DNA from: Avena insularis
Taxonomy: Eukaryota > Streptophyta > Magnoliopsida > Poales > Poaceae
Assembly (NCBI GenBank): GCA_023614405.1
Contig: CM042689.1
Location: forward strand, 284,649,533 to 284,713,532
DNA length: 64,000 nucleotides
Direction of reading: 5' to 3'
Shown: in pieces, positions 21,641 to 33,769 of the stretch
Position numbering within the stretch: the first letter of the stretch is position 1
Layout of the letters: each line of letters begins with the position of its first letter
Program-made: the position numbers and the translations under genes
Notes under the pieces: generated by a model
Databases searched by the model: none
Told to the model about the DNA's origin: nothing
The model's input: the letters and a program-made list of their open reading frames with translations, nothing else

Positions 21641-23839
21641 ACACTTGGCGATATAGCTTTCGATTTCTCTTTTCATCTTATGCCACCAAAATGGCTCTGT
21701 CAAATCTTGATACATCTTAGTTCCTCCGGGGTGGATAGAATAAAGAGTATCATGAGCTTCCTTGAGAATAACTTCTTTCAACTCAGAATCTGCTGGTACA
21801 CAAAGGCGTCCTTTGTACCACAGAACTCCTTCTTTGTCTTCGGTGAATCCAAGTACTTTGCCTGTACCGATACGACGCTTGATTCCGTCAATACTAGCAT
21901 TTCCTTTCTGCACCTCTTTGATCTGGCTGATCAAAGTGTGTTGAAATTCTATGCTAGCCAAAAATCCTTCACTCACTAATTCCATTCTAAAATCTTCCAT
22001 CTCTTTGTGCAAACTTGGTTGCTCCTTCAAATTCATGGAGTTCAAGCGGCACGGCAATCTGCTAAGGGCATCTGCTACCACGTTGGCTTTACTGGGGTGA
22101 TAGTGAATGTCCAGATCGTAGTCCTTGATTAACTCAATCCATATTCTCTGCCTCATATTCAGCTCCTTCTGAGTGAATATATACTTCAGGATCTTGTGAT
22201 CCAAATAAATCTCACAACGATTTCCCATCAGGTAGTGCCTCCATGTCTTTAGGGCTAGAACTACGGCTGCGAGTTCGAGGTCATGGGTTGGGTAATTTTG
22301 CTCATGTTGTTTCAGTTATCGAGATAGATAAGATATAACTTTGCCTTCTTGCATTAGCACACATCCGAGACCGATCTTGGATGCGTCACAATACACGTCG
22401 AAGGGCTTTGTGATATCCGGCATGATTAAGATTGGGGCTGAAATCAATCTCCTCTCGAGTTCTTGAAAACTCGCTTCACATTTGTCGGTCCATTCAAACT
22501 TCTTGTCCTTCTTCAGCAATTGGGTCATGGGTCTAGCGATACTCGAGAATCCTTCTACGAACTTGCAGTAGTATCCCGCCAATCCGAGAAATGCACGAAC
22601 TTGGGTTTGAGTGGTTGGGGCTTGCCAATCTTCGACATCTTTCACCTTTGCAGGGTCAATGGAAATTCCTCCGGCTGATACAATGTGGCCGAGGAATCCT
22701 ACCTCCTGTAACCAGAATTCACATTTTCTAAACTTGGTATACAATTGAAGCTCTCTAAGGGTTCCAAGAATGGTCCTTAGGTGTAGCTCATGTTCTTCTT
22801 CTGATTTGGAATAAATCAGAATGTTATCGATGAAAACAACGACAAACTTATCCAGGAATTCCATAAAAATCCTATTCATGAGATTCATGAAATAAGCAGG
22901 GGCATTGGTCAATCCAAAAGACATGACAGTATACTCGTATAATCCATATCTGGTGGTAAAGGCAGTCTTTGGAATATCCTCTGCGCGAATCTTGAGTTGA
23001 TGATAGCCAGTCCTAAGATCAATCTTAGAAAACACTTTGGCACCGGTCAACTGATCAAACAAATCTTCTATCTTGGGTAAGGGATACTTGTTCTTGATGG
23101 TGACATCATTCAACTTCTGATAATCCGTACACAGACGGTTACCTCCATCCTTTTTGTCCACAAATAAGACAGGTGATCTCCATGATGACGCACTTGGTTG
23201 AATTAATCCAATTTCCAACATGGAATCCAGTTGCTTCTTCAGTTCTGCTAGTTCAGACGGGTTCATACGGGCTATGGGTCCTGTTCCGGGGATTAGTTCA
23301 ATGATAAACTCGATATCCCGATCTGGGGGCATACCGGGCAAAACATCTGGAAATACATCGGGGTATTCAAAGACTATCCGGACTTGGTCAATGGTAGGTT
23401 GGGATATACTCTTGTTGCACTTGAATTGACGAGGTAAGGTTTTAGATATATGCTCGACTGATATTCCGGCTGAACTGGTCATGGTGATGGCTTTCTTGGC
23501 ATAGTCAATCAATCCTTTATGTTTGGACATCCAATCCATTCCTGGTACTACTTCCAAACCTTTAGTTCCGAGTACTATCAGGTTAGCATAAAAATCTATG
23601 CCATGGATTCTGATAGGGACGTCTTTGCAAATTTGCCTAGCCTTGGTGGTTGAACCGAGGATTTGAACAATCATAACATGCTTCAGTTTTGTTGGTTGAA
23701 TCTTACTAGTGCAGGCAAATTCTTCTGTGACAAATGAATGCGATGCACCCGAATCAAACAACACTCTTGCAAGTACTGAATTAACAGAAAACATACCCAG
23801 CACGACGTCTGGCGCTTCCTGAGCTTCTTCTGCATGCAT
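21560..23839 (-). pseudogene. Gy2a protease, RT, RNase H, integrase zinc module
   Basis: The frame 23839-22316 holds protease ([11 protein letters not shown], catalytic Asp present; second block [10 protein letters not shown]) and RT ([33 protein letters not shown]). The RT active site reads FIDNIL: the plus-strand codon gtt at 22823-22825 gives Asn where Gy1 and the family have Asp. RNase H follows ([18 protein letters not shown]), interrupted by a stop at 22316 (Gln to stop). The frame 22228-21560 continues RNase H and the integrase H-H-C-C module ([12 protein letters not shown]). Confidence 0.9.
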
Positions 23840-24999
23840 GAGAAAAAGACGGCCATTGCGGTTGAGCGAATTCCCTGGGCCAACCTTCTTCCTGGCTGAA
23901 CACGACGCTGCTGCTGAGCTAGGGCATTTGCATTGGGGGCTGCGTTATTCTTCTTGTTGGGGCACTCGTTGGAGTAGTGACCCTTATTTCCACATTCATA
24001 ACAAGTCACTTGCGACTTGTCCTTTGTTGCAACAGGCACATCATTGCTTACAGTCCTCGGGGCAGTGTTGGTGTTGGAGGCATCATTGTTGTTGTTGAAC
24101 TTGGGTGGGGCACGGTTGAAATTGCTAGAGTTGCCGGGGTTGTTGTGATTTCCTCTGGGCCTAGTGTTTCCACGGTTGGGATAGGTCGAATGGTTCATCG
24201 GGGGTCTGTTGGTTCTCGGGGCAAATCCTAGAGATGGGTTGGGGCGATACTTTGGGGTCTGATGGGTTCCTGGTTGATGCATCATGCGACGCTTGCGGTT
24301 CTCATTGGCATGGTTGATCTTTCCTTCCATCTGGATGGCAGAGTCGACCAGGGCTTCAATATCAGCATAGGGGATATTGACTAACACAGTCTGCATTTCA
24401 TCGTGCAGACCATTCAGGAATCTTTCTTTCTTCTTGGCTTCGGTGTCGATCTCATCCGGGGCATACCTAGCTAATGACAAGAATTTGTCACGGTATTCCA
24501 CTATGGTCATCCTTCCTTGCTTCAGTTCTCTGAACTCATCTCTCATCCTCTTGATCAAACCAGGTGGCACATGGGTTCTGCTGAACTTGACCTTGAATTC
24601 CTCCCAGGTCATCATCTGTCATGCGGTAATCGCACGAACGCTGTTCCACCATGCTCTGGCATCTCTAGCTAGATATTGGGTGGCGAACAGAATTTTCTCG
24701 TTAGCTTCCACTCCGGTGACTACTAGGTTGTTTTCCATGGTTTGCAGCCAATCGTCGGCATCTAGGGGCTCTTCCGACTTAGTGAAAACAGGTGGGTTGG
24801 TGTTCTGGAAATTCTTAAGCTTAGATCCATGGTTGTCCTGGTTTCAGTGGCCTTGACTGTTGTGGGCTAGCTGAGCTATCTGCTGAAGGGTGGCTAGGTT
24901 GGCTTGACGTTCGGCTCTTTCAGCTTCGCACTCAGAAACCAACATTTGCAGGATCTGCAACATCGGGTCCGGGGATGAACCACTTCCTCCGCGTGGCAT
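23683..24999 (-). pseudogene. Gy2a gag
   Basis: The start chosen is the ATG at 24999 (MPRGGSGSSPDP), conserved in Gy2b and immediately after TCTCAATCTTCAG, a splice-acceptor-like run. Capsid signatures are MMTWEEFKVKF, GRMTIVEYRDKFLSLARYAP and [17 protein letters not shown] Pro/Asn/Arg-rich linker precedes the zinc knuckle CYECGNKGHYSNEC. Relative to Gy2b there are two in-frame stops (TGA near 24848 and 24620). A frameshift near 23880, just after the knuckle, takes the track out of the protease frame. Confidence 0.88.
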
Positions 25000-25229
25000 C
25001 TGAAGATTGAGATAGATCATGAGAAAAGAGGGAAATTTCTAAGGTTCAGGGCTTTGAAAAGTTTTTAAAGTTTGACTCAGATTTTCTAGCAACTTGCTTT
25101 TCATTCATTCATAGCACACGATACAAACACACACCACAAAACAAGAAAACAGATGGTATTAAGAACCATTCTGGAAACTACGATACAGTGGGACCGAATA
25201 CTACTCACTACGCTAGTGCTCAAGTGCTA

Positions 25230-26033
25230 CTACTCCTTGGAGTCGGTGTAGTCGTCATCCTCATCATCCTCATCGTCATTGATGAAGGCGAAATCCTCCC
25301 CATCAGTGAAGAAATCCATAGCCTGATCCTCCAGAAAATCATCATCATGGCTAAGATAGGAGTAGGGGTCTCCACGAAGATCCTCTCCGGCATTCTCCCT
25401 TTCCTCCAACTGCATGTCTCTCTCGTGGATGGTCTCCTCCAAATACAAGATACGTTGGCGAAGACTGGCAATGATGCGCTCCTTTTTATCGAGCTGACGG
25501 CGACGAGACTTGCGATCCTTTGCTAGCATGGCGATGGTCTGATCCTTCGTCTTGATGATGGCGGACTTGTGGTTGGAGTAGTCACAACAATTATCCAACT
25601 CCTGCTGATGATCGTACATCATGAAGCTATGTTGGTCCAACTGAGTCTTCAGCTCGTGGTGGTATGGGGATTCCAGTGGCTGTCCATTAGCATCACGCCT
25701 TGGGAAAAACTCAAAGCGGGTACCCTTGATCTGGTTGATAGTCTGCCCACACAGACGGGCAAGAGCTTCCTGCATGGCCCTGGCAATTCCATCGAGCTAG
25801 TTGTTCTCTCTTAAGGTGAACTGAATTCCCTCGGCAGTGGGAGGTTCAATCTTTCCTCGGAGACTTGCAACAATTAGCCACTGCAGGTCTTATCCTCCTT
25901 GATCATTGAGCTGAGCTCCAAAGAACTCGGGGAGCGGACGGTCCAGAAGTTCCGAAAGCTGGTCCAAATCCCGCTCAAATATAAGGTCTCCTCCATTCCC
26001 CAACTAATAAAACTTGCTGTACTTCACGTTCAT
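25230..26033 (-). pseudogene. Gy2a extra 5' ORF (coiled coil, acidic tail), three stops
   Basis: Homologue of 47591-48394. Start ATG at 26033 follows CTATATTCTTATAG. The N-half is globular (LIFERDLDQLSELL, LQWLIVASLRGKIEPP, ARAMQEALARLCGQ). The middle is a charged coiled coil (KERIIASLRQRILYLEETI). The C-terminus is strongly acidic (FINDDEDDEDDDYTDSKE). Stops occur at codon ~10, in GGxDLQW and in NNxLDG, so only the last 181 codons remain open. It lies between primer site and gag. Role unknown. Confidence 0.8.
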
Positions 26034-26248
26034 CTATAAGAATATAGGATGAGTAAGTTAGTAGAGTGATCAAGTGTGTCAAATTTTATGTATTTTGCAA
26101 TAGTTTTTTGAGGAACATGAATTTTTTTTGAAAGAAGCGAGGTGATAAGAATGGGAATAAGTTTTTGTAAATATTTGCTTCCCTTGGTTTTGAAGCTAAG
26201 TTTTTGATTCAAACGTCCAGTCAAAATAGGGTCTCCCATGGTCAGGAT

Positions 26249-26261
26249 GGCTCTCATACCA
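26249..26261 (-). other. Gy2a primer-binding site
   Basis: Minus-strand TGGTATGAGAGCC, three bases past the LTR end. It resembles the initiator tRNA-Met motif TGGTATCAGAGC with one change (C to G), the same in Gy2b, so this is a family feature and not decay of one copy. Confidence 0.85.
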
Positions 26262-26264
26262 ACT

Positions 26265-29200
26265 TGTCAACACCCGAATTTTTAATCCCAGATGCCTGTT
26301 ATGCCATACATCGCAATCCTAGGATTACCATTTTTGCGAGACATAACAGATTTGGATACCACAGTACATCATCCATTACAAACCATATATCAGGTCTTAC
26401 ACAAATAAGGATCTCATGATCCAGTTCTTAATAGAACTCAAGCAGCGGAAATACGTAATAATAACGGTAGCGTAGGCGAAGCTCCATCTTCGGGGTCACA
26501 GGGAATGCTGACGATGGGAGATGATCCTAGTTGTCATAACCTTCCTGGGGTCCATCCTCCTGATATTCCTCTTCATAGTCTGGCCATGGGAATAGCAAGG
26601 GACAAAGCCATGAGTACTATTTAAGTACTCGCAAACTAATACTAACAAGTGAAGGGGGTTTTTATAGTAGGACACTAAGCTCTAGGGTTGTTTTGCAAAA
26701 ATCCATATTTACATCTACTAAGTTTAGAAATTAAGAAAGCTAGTTGAAGTTTTATAACACCTAAGGGGGAACTTGTATCTCATGCCACAACTCTGTTGTG
26801 GTCAAGTCAAAATCTCAATCCATTTCACAAGTCATTTTGAAAACATCTGACGGGGGAACAGTATGCCCACTCCAACTATCCATAACCGCGGACGTGGCAA
26901 TTCGAACAGTTTGACACTCTGAAGAGATTGTACACTTTCACCACAACATTCGATACATCCGTCAGGAACAAATCCTGAATTCACCATACTCAGTATGCGG
27001 ATAATCAATCCTAACCTTTCAATTACACAACCTAGTATAAGCACCTCTCCTGTGAGTTTGCCCTCCCAACCATGACCAACTGTCATCTTGGGTACTGCAC
27101 AGGTGGACAATCTTCACAAGGTAGCCTTAGCTCGGACCTTGGCCGTGAGGGAACCAATACCAAGGTATATAAGTTTCCAATCAAGCCCTACCCAATTTTC
27201 GGGTATTGTGGTTATACGGTAAAATTGGAATGGTATCGCATCCAGACAACCATCAGTTTTATAAAGGGCTAAGGCTCATGCCTCAACATTTTCATCATCC
27301 AAATCATCTGGTGTTCGGAAACACATGTCAAAACATCTCAATAGACGGATCCATCATTCCAAGGTTTTCATAACCATTTTCCACCAAGTATTCCCATCTA
27401 AGTGGATCAAGTTTTATGCTTATCACTAGCATCTACAAGTGGGGGTAAGTACTAATGAGGGGTGGTAAACTAGTGGAGTTTAACTAAGTTCAATATCATG
27501 CCTTAGGAGGACATAAAGATTATCTAGCTTAGGCCAAGTTTTATGCTCTTTATGCAACCTTCAATTATCTTTCTAGTATCTACAATTGATTCCAATAAAC
27601 TGTAAGTACTAGCTTTGATAAAGAAATAAAGTATAAAACTTGCAAGTAAAACTAGGATTGGGTATCATCAAATGTATCTAACCAAGCATGCTTAGTGCAT
27701 TGCATAGGTTATTTAACTCTCATAATTGCAAGTGTTAGCTTGCTCAATCAACTAGTAGTATTAGGCTTGCATCATTATCAGTATAAGCTTGCTAAATGGA
27801 AAGTGTTAGCTTGCTAAATTGAAAGTGTTAGCTTGCCTTGTGCAGAGCAGTGGTTGAAGTTCTCCTCAGCTTCTTCTTCATAGTATCCTCCATCCTCCTC
27901 GTATCCTTGGTCGGTACTAGCGTCTATGAATAAATACGAGGTACACAATCACCAAACAATACTTAACTACTTTCAATCATCACACCCAAGGGTCCTATAG
28001 ATGATCTAGCATTACAAGCACTAACATTACAAGCACTTGATTTAATAATTTTATTTTTAGAAAAGTAATTTCTACTCATTGAAAAACTACTTAAGTTTTA
28101 ATATTCTCCAAACCAAACATGGGATCATGTTGACACATGTCATCACCACACATTTCAGTACATGAGAATGTGATTTAAAGTGGTGTCACAATTTAATAAG
28201 GTTTAACCTTTTATTTTAATTAAATAAAGTGACTAGAAATTCCTATGTGGCATTCTTTTATTACTTGGACATTATTTCTGTAAGTAAACCCATATTTTTT
28301 TATATATTCTGAAAGGTATGATCAAATGTGATTTTTGAGAGTTGGAATCAACTCAAAAGCTATTAAGGTTTAAATTTGAAAAATGTTTGAATGCAGAAAA
28401 GGTTTTGCCTTGTTATTTTTTCTAAGGTTGATCTATAGATTCAAATGATTTGAATCCAACGGGCTTGGATTAAGCATTTTAAAAGCTTTATAACAAAATT
28501 GGTTTCATTCAATTTGGTTCACTGAATCGAGCTGGGTTGATTTTTGAAACTAGGTACAGAACTGTGTTTGAATGAAAATGGAAAAATCCAAATTCAAACA
28601 AGTGGGATGCGCGGGAACTACTAATGGGCCGGCCTGCTACGCACAGCACTTACGCGGGCTGGTTAAATTGTTGTCCCCACGCTGTGCAGATGGGGGTGCG
28701 TTGGATCTAGTTCTAATCCAACGGCTCTGGTTCATCGTCCACGTCGAGCAGCGCCGGCGAGACAGAACCCTAACGCGGTAGGTGGGGGTCATGGGAGGCT
28801 CACTGGGGCTCAAGCGCGGGTCGGCGAGGTGGGCGACCGACGAAGTCGACGACGGCGAACCTCCTGGTACCGGCAGCTTCTCCTGGGGCGGCTCCAATCG
28901 CTGGCTCCCTTCTTCTCCAGCGGCGCTTTGCTCCGGGAACGGGGTGGAATGATCAGTGAGGATAGGGGAGTGAGATGGTGTGCTCAATTCGGCTGGGGTC
29001 GTCTCCTTTTATAGGCTCGACGGTGAGACCGAACGGGATGGGCAGGCGAAGGTGACGACATGGCTACGGGCTGCTAGAGGCATGGCCAAGGGTGGCGATC
29101 GATCGGTGGTATCCTGGCGATGCTCTATGGCTTTAATGCGAGTGTAGGGGCGGTGGAAAACGGTCGGGAACGCTCGATGCTCTGCGAGGCAGAGGCGGCG

Positions 29201-30281
29201 TCTTCGACGGCAAGCGGTGGCTACGGGGCACGGGCGGGGAAATGGGCATGTCTGTTGTGTTCCTGGGACGGTGGGGAGCATGTTGGCGGGCGGAGAGGGC
29301 TCGAGGTGGTCGGGTTGCGTGGGAACGGTGCGTGCTCTACAGCGCACGTCGGCATGGTCGACAGCGGCACGGGCGCGGCGTTCCTGGCGGTTCTGGGCAT
29401 TGTCTGCGAGGCAGGGCTGGTCGAGAGGGGGGGTTAGGCATGGGCTACCTCCCATACATGCTGGCTAGGCTTGGTGCTTCTCCTAGCTTGTTGTCGACAT
29501 GTGGATGGATAGGGTGCACTCGACCTGCTCACCATTGATGACAATGGCTAGCTTACAGTGGTGCTAGATATTAGTTTAGGTTGTTAGATGATCTACTAAG
29601 GCTAGTGGTGACCAGATAGGGAACAAGTTAGGCCAGAATCACTGCTCAAAATAGTGTTTCTGATTTTGTTGATTTGAATCTACAAGGTGTTTGATGGAAT
29701 GGCCGCGTGAATTCAAGTTTTGAATTTTGAAAAGATTTTTGGTGGGTGTGCTAGGCATGTGCTGGTGAGTCTGTGGATGCTTGGGTTTTGAAAGTTGAGC
29801 TTGTTTGTGTGGTTTTTGAAAAAGTGGGATCTTCCCATATGATATAGATTCAATTTTAAACTGCCATTTAAACTATGCATTTGAATGTTTCTGGATGATC
29901 ACAAGGTGGGCCTTGATACTTTGTTATGAGTACTATCAAGGGGTGCAAAGATCCAAACAAGTTTCTGTTAAGTTCCGAAAGTTAGAGATAGCCAAATTAG
30001 GCATGGGAGTTAATTTGCCAAAAGTGACCATTCACTTAATTTGTTTGTTTTGATTTATTTGTCTTTGGGAAAAGTTTGGGAAATGTTTAGATGATGTTTA
30101 TTTCACCTAAGAATCATTTTACAAGAAAAGATACACACAAGCAAGGTAATTCAAAAGAATTCAAGTTGGAATGCATACACACGTGCATGCTTTCATATTT
30201 TTATTTAGAAATTTTTTTGTTAACCCTAATTTTGATGGTTAGAGTTTGATGATTCTAGTTCAATATTTTTGGGATGTTACA
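26265..30281 (-). repeat. Gy2a 5' LTR (4017 bp)
   Basis: Pairs with 16421-20465. Differences include a ~30-bp loss in the GC-rich block near 28682 and further small indels. The candidate exon 2 (27837-27923, 87 nt) is open and keeps the GCAAG donor; most differences from the other LTR in it are synonymous or conservative. The terminal frame ends at 26527. The AT-rich U3 occupies about 29015-30281. Confidence 0.93.
29005..29014 (-). promoter_or_regulatory. TATA box of Gy2a 5' LTR
   Basis: Minus-strand CTATAAAAGG in the position expected for the element promoter, followed by the GC-rich transcribed block. Confidence 0.78.
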
Positions 30282-30286
30282 AAACA
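30282..30286. repeat. Gy2a target-site duplication, right (aaaca)
   Basis: Matches 16416-16420. Confidence 0.95.
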
Positions 30287-31460
30287 CATAAGCTGCTTGC
30301 GACTTGGAGTCATCTGAGTCGTTAAGGTAATTCGCATATGTGTAACCCTTTACACTTAGTTCATCCTCACCTCCATAAACTATGAACATATCCTTAGTCC
30401 TTTTCAAGTACTTGAGGATATTCATTACCGCTATCTAGTGACCTTCACCTGGATCATCCTGGTATCTACTCGTAACACTTAAAGAATAGGAAACATCTAG
30501 GTGAGTACATATCATTGCATACATGATGGATCCAGTAGCCGGAGCACATGGAACCCTATTCATGCGCTCACACTCATCAGTAGTCGAAGGACATTGAGTC
30601 TTGCTAAGTTTACTGTCGTGATACATGGGCAAGAACCCCTTGTTAGGCTCTTCCATGCTAAACCATTTCAACACTTTGTCAATGTATGTACTCTAGCTTA
30701 ATCCAATTAGCCTCCTTGATCTATCTCTATAGATCTTAATAGCCAGAATATATGCCGCTTCTCCTTAGTCCTTCATCGAAAAACTATTTTTCAACGAGGT
30801 CTTAATAGACTCGATCATAGGAATGTCATTTCCAATCAACAATATGTCATCTACATATAAGATTAGAAATACAAGTGCTCTCCCACTTTCCTTCTTGTAA
30901 ACACAAGGTTCTTATTCATTTTTGATGAAGCCAAACTCCTTTACAACTTCATCAAATTGAATGTTCCAACTCCGAGATGCTTGCTTCAGCCCATAAATAT
31001 ACTTTAGAAATTTGCATACCTTTCCAGCATTATTTGGATCAACAAAACCTTCGGGCTGCATCACATACACGTCCTCAGTTAGGATTCCATTTAGGAAAGC
31101 CGTCTTGACATCCATCTGCCATATTTCATAGTCGAAATGTGCAGCAATGGCTAGAATGATCAGTATAGATTTAACCATCGCTACGGGCGAGAAAGTCTCG
31201 CCGTAGTCAACGCCTTGAACTTGTCGAAAACCTTTTGCAACAAGTCAAGCTTTATGGATGTGAACATTTCCATCCATATCAATCTTCTTCTTGTAGATCC
31301 ATTTGCACTAGATGGCTTTAAAACCATCAGGAAGGTCAACCAAGTTCCAAACTTGATTGTCTCCCATGGACTCTATCTCGGATCTCATGGCGATCAGCCA
31401 TTTCTTAGAGTCTGGGTCCACCATCGCTTCTGCATAGGTCGCAGGATCATCATTGTTTAA
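30287..31460 (-). pseudogene. Cop1 reverse transcriptase and RNase H N-part
   Basis: RT from about 31440: WQMDVKTAFLNG, YGLKQASRSW, and the active site LYVDDILLIGND near 30842-30860 with both aspartates. The connection/RNase H start follows (SIMYAMICTHLDVSYSLSVTSRYQ, ILKYLKRTKD) up to the Gy2a insertion. Stops occur near 30911, 30770, 30694 and 30434. Copia RT synthesises the cDNA in the particle; here it cannot be made whole. Confidence 0.92.
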
Positions 31461-32700
31461 CAATAATAACTCCCGCGTTTCGCGGAGCCTCGCCGACCTT
31501 GTTCTGCTACAATAGCATCACTCATAGAAGCATCCCTGACTGGCTCATCTTGAACTTCTTCAAGTTGCACCGACCTTCCACTGTATCCCTTCGTGAGAAA
31601 CTCTTTCTCTAGGAAAACACCTCTACGAGCGATAAACACTTTGCCCTTTTCTCGGTTGTAGAAGTAATACCCTAAGGTTTCCCTCGGATATCCCACGAAA
31701 ATGCACTTATCCGATTTGGGTGTTAGCTTGTACGACTGAAGTCGCTTGACAAATGCATCACAACCCCAAATCTTTAGAAAATACAAATAGGGATCCTTTC
31801 CAGTCCACATCTCATATGGTGTCTTAACTACGGATTTAGATGGTACCCTGTTAAGTGTGAAAGCTACCGCTTCTAGAGCGTAACCCCAAAATGATAATGG
31901 TAAATCTGACTGGCTCATCATCGATCGAACCATGTCCAACAAAGTTTGATTGCGCCATTCAGAGACCCCATTTCTTTGAGGCGTTCTGGGCGGCGTGAGT
32001 TGTGGAACAATTCCGCAACTCTTAAGATGATTTCTAAATTCGTGACTCAAATAGTCACCTCCACGATCAGATCGCAAGGCCTTTATTTTCTTGCCAGATT
32101 GATTCTCTACCTCACTCTGAAACTCCTTGAACTTTTCAAAAGTTTTTGACTTATGCTTCATCAAGTAGACATAACCATATCTACTGAAATCATCAGTAAA
32201 AGTAATGAAGTAGTGATATCCTCCTCTGGTTGTCGTGATCATTGGTCCACATACATCAGTATGTATGAGTTCCAACAATTCTATCGCTCTCTCGAGTAAA
32301 ACCGAAAAAGGTGACTTGGTTATCTTTCCAAGTAAACAAGCCTGACATGTCTTGTATGATTCAAAATTAAACGAAGTTAGAAGACCATCACCATGGGGCT
32401 TCTTCACGCGCTTTTCACTTATATGCCCCAAATGACAATGCCATAAATAGGTAGGACTCAAATCATTAGGCCGAAGCCTATTAGCACTAATATTGTAAAC
32501 AGATGCATCATCAAGATTTAAAATAAATAACCAATTCATAACGCGAGCATCATCCATAAACATAGCATTCTTAGATATTACACAACCATTGTTTGTACTC
32601 GCGAATGAATATCCATCCCTCATCAAACATGAAGGTGATAAAATGTTTCGACCCATAATTGGAATGTAATAACAATTATTCAACTCCATAACAAATCCTG
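31457..32700 (-). pseudogene. Cop1 integrase
   Basis: A long open stretch with the copia integrase plan. Zinc module: LWHCHLGHISEKRV and CQACLLGK. Catalytic core: IHTDVCGP (D), TDDFSRYGYVYLMKHKS, LRSDRGGDYLSHEF (D) and NGVSEWRNQTLLDMVRSMM (E). C-terminal region: SFWGYALEAV and CIFVGYPRETLGYYF. The frame ends in a basic tail near 31457, where RT starts in another frame. The usual SERRNRT reads SEWRNQT. The catalytic acids are present, making it the best-preserved Cop1 domain. Confidence 0.92.
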
Positions 32701-32980
32701 ACGGATGGTGAAGTTGCATGAAGCCGACGAACAATGCAGCAACCCTTGCTTTATTTCCGACGCAAAAATCCACTTCACCTTTCAGCACTTCTCTAGTCCT
32801 TATTAGCCCCTACATCAAATTGCAAATATGAGCAACCGATCCGGTATCAAATACCCAAGAGTTAACATAAGAATCAGTGAGAAGAATGTCCACAACATTT
32901 ACAACAAGCATACCTGAGTGGGAAGTACTCTTACTTCCACTCTTCTTCAAAGAATCCTGGTACTTGCTGCAGTTTCTCTT
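32701..32980 (-). pseudogene. Cop1 protease
   Basis: Between gag and integrase; the active-site motif VFDTGSVAHIC lies at about 32830-32852. A stop shortly after it (near 32813) breaks the frame before integrase, and a stop at 32980 breaks it upstream. Confidence 0.8.
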
Positions 32981-33769
32981 CTAGTGGCCATGTTCATGAC
33001 AAAAGAAGCACTCAGTGTCATCTGTAGGTCTAGCCTTTTGCTTGGTTGAAGGCTTAGGGATCATATCCTTAGCCCTGCCCTTCTTCTTCAACCAAGAAGT
33101 ACCTTTTTTCTTAAAGCTAGGCTTGTTCTGCACAACCATCACATGGCTATGCCCTCCACACTTCTTCATGTCACTTTCTGCTGTTTTTAGCATCCCACAT
33201 AACTCATTAAGGCCCTTCTCCACCCCATGCATATGGTAGTTCAAAATGAACTGCCCATAGCTAGATGGAAGAGACGCCAAAATGAAATCAGTAGCCAACT
33301 TTTGTCCTAGTGGAAAACCAAGTTTTTCCAAAGTTCGACTGTAACCAACCATTTTGATCACATGGGGGCCTACACCTGCTCCCTCTGCCAGCTTGCATTC
33401 CACAAAGGACTTGGCAACATTGTACCTCTCAGTCCTTGCCTGAGTCTGGAACATGTCCCTAAATGCTACGATCATATCGTACGCTTCCTGATCCTCAAAA
33501 TTATTTTGGAGTTCAGGTTCCATGCATGCAAGCATAAGACATCTAACCTCAAGAGAATCATCACATGCTCTCTTGTAGGCATTCTTAAGGGCAGCAGTTT
33601 CCTTATCAGCAGGTTCATCAGGGATTGGGGTATTCAGAATTGTTTCCTTTTTATCAGACCTGAGAACAATTCTCAGGTTATGGACCCAGTCCGAATAGTT
33701 TGTTCCATTTAGTTTATCTTTGTCAAGAATCGAACACAAAGAAAAAGGTGATGCAGTGTTCGGTTCCAT
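32981..33769 (-). pseudogene. Cop1 gag
   Basis: The chosen start is the ATG at 33769 (MEPNTASPF), since recognisable capsid sequence follows directly: NYSDWVHNLRIVLRSDKK, SLEVRCLMLACMEPELQ, HDMIV-like DMIVAFRDMF, and KGLNELCGMLKTAE. The zinc knuckle CFFCHEHGH is cut by a stop (Trp to TAG) at 32980, before its final Cys. This matches the BARE/Angela-type gag arrangement. The longer frame upstream of 33769 is probably untranslated leader. Confidence 0.9.

Larger units (their letters stand above)
16421..30281 (-). mobile_element. Gy2a: full-length Tekay/Del-like chromovirus, 13.9 kb, decayed
   Basis: A complete minus-strand insertion with terminal TGTCAACACCC and GATGTTACA, two ~4.0-kb LTRs, a 5.8-kb internal region and a perfect aaaca duplication. 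Internal order: primer site, extra coiled-coil ORF, gag, protease, RT, RNase H, integrase, chromodomain. All frames are interrupted. Gy2b and the solo LTR at 58624-62618 belong to the same family. Confidence 0.95.

Noticed and set aside
25188..25526. Plus-strand ORF resembling a membrane protein (and 47549-47887)
   Set aside because: Antisense of the acidic tail and coiled coil of the extra ORF; the hydrophobicity is a complement effect of GAG/GAT codons.
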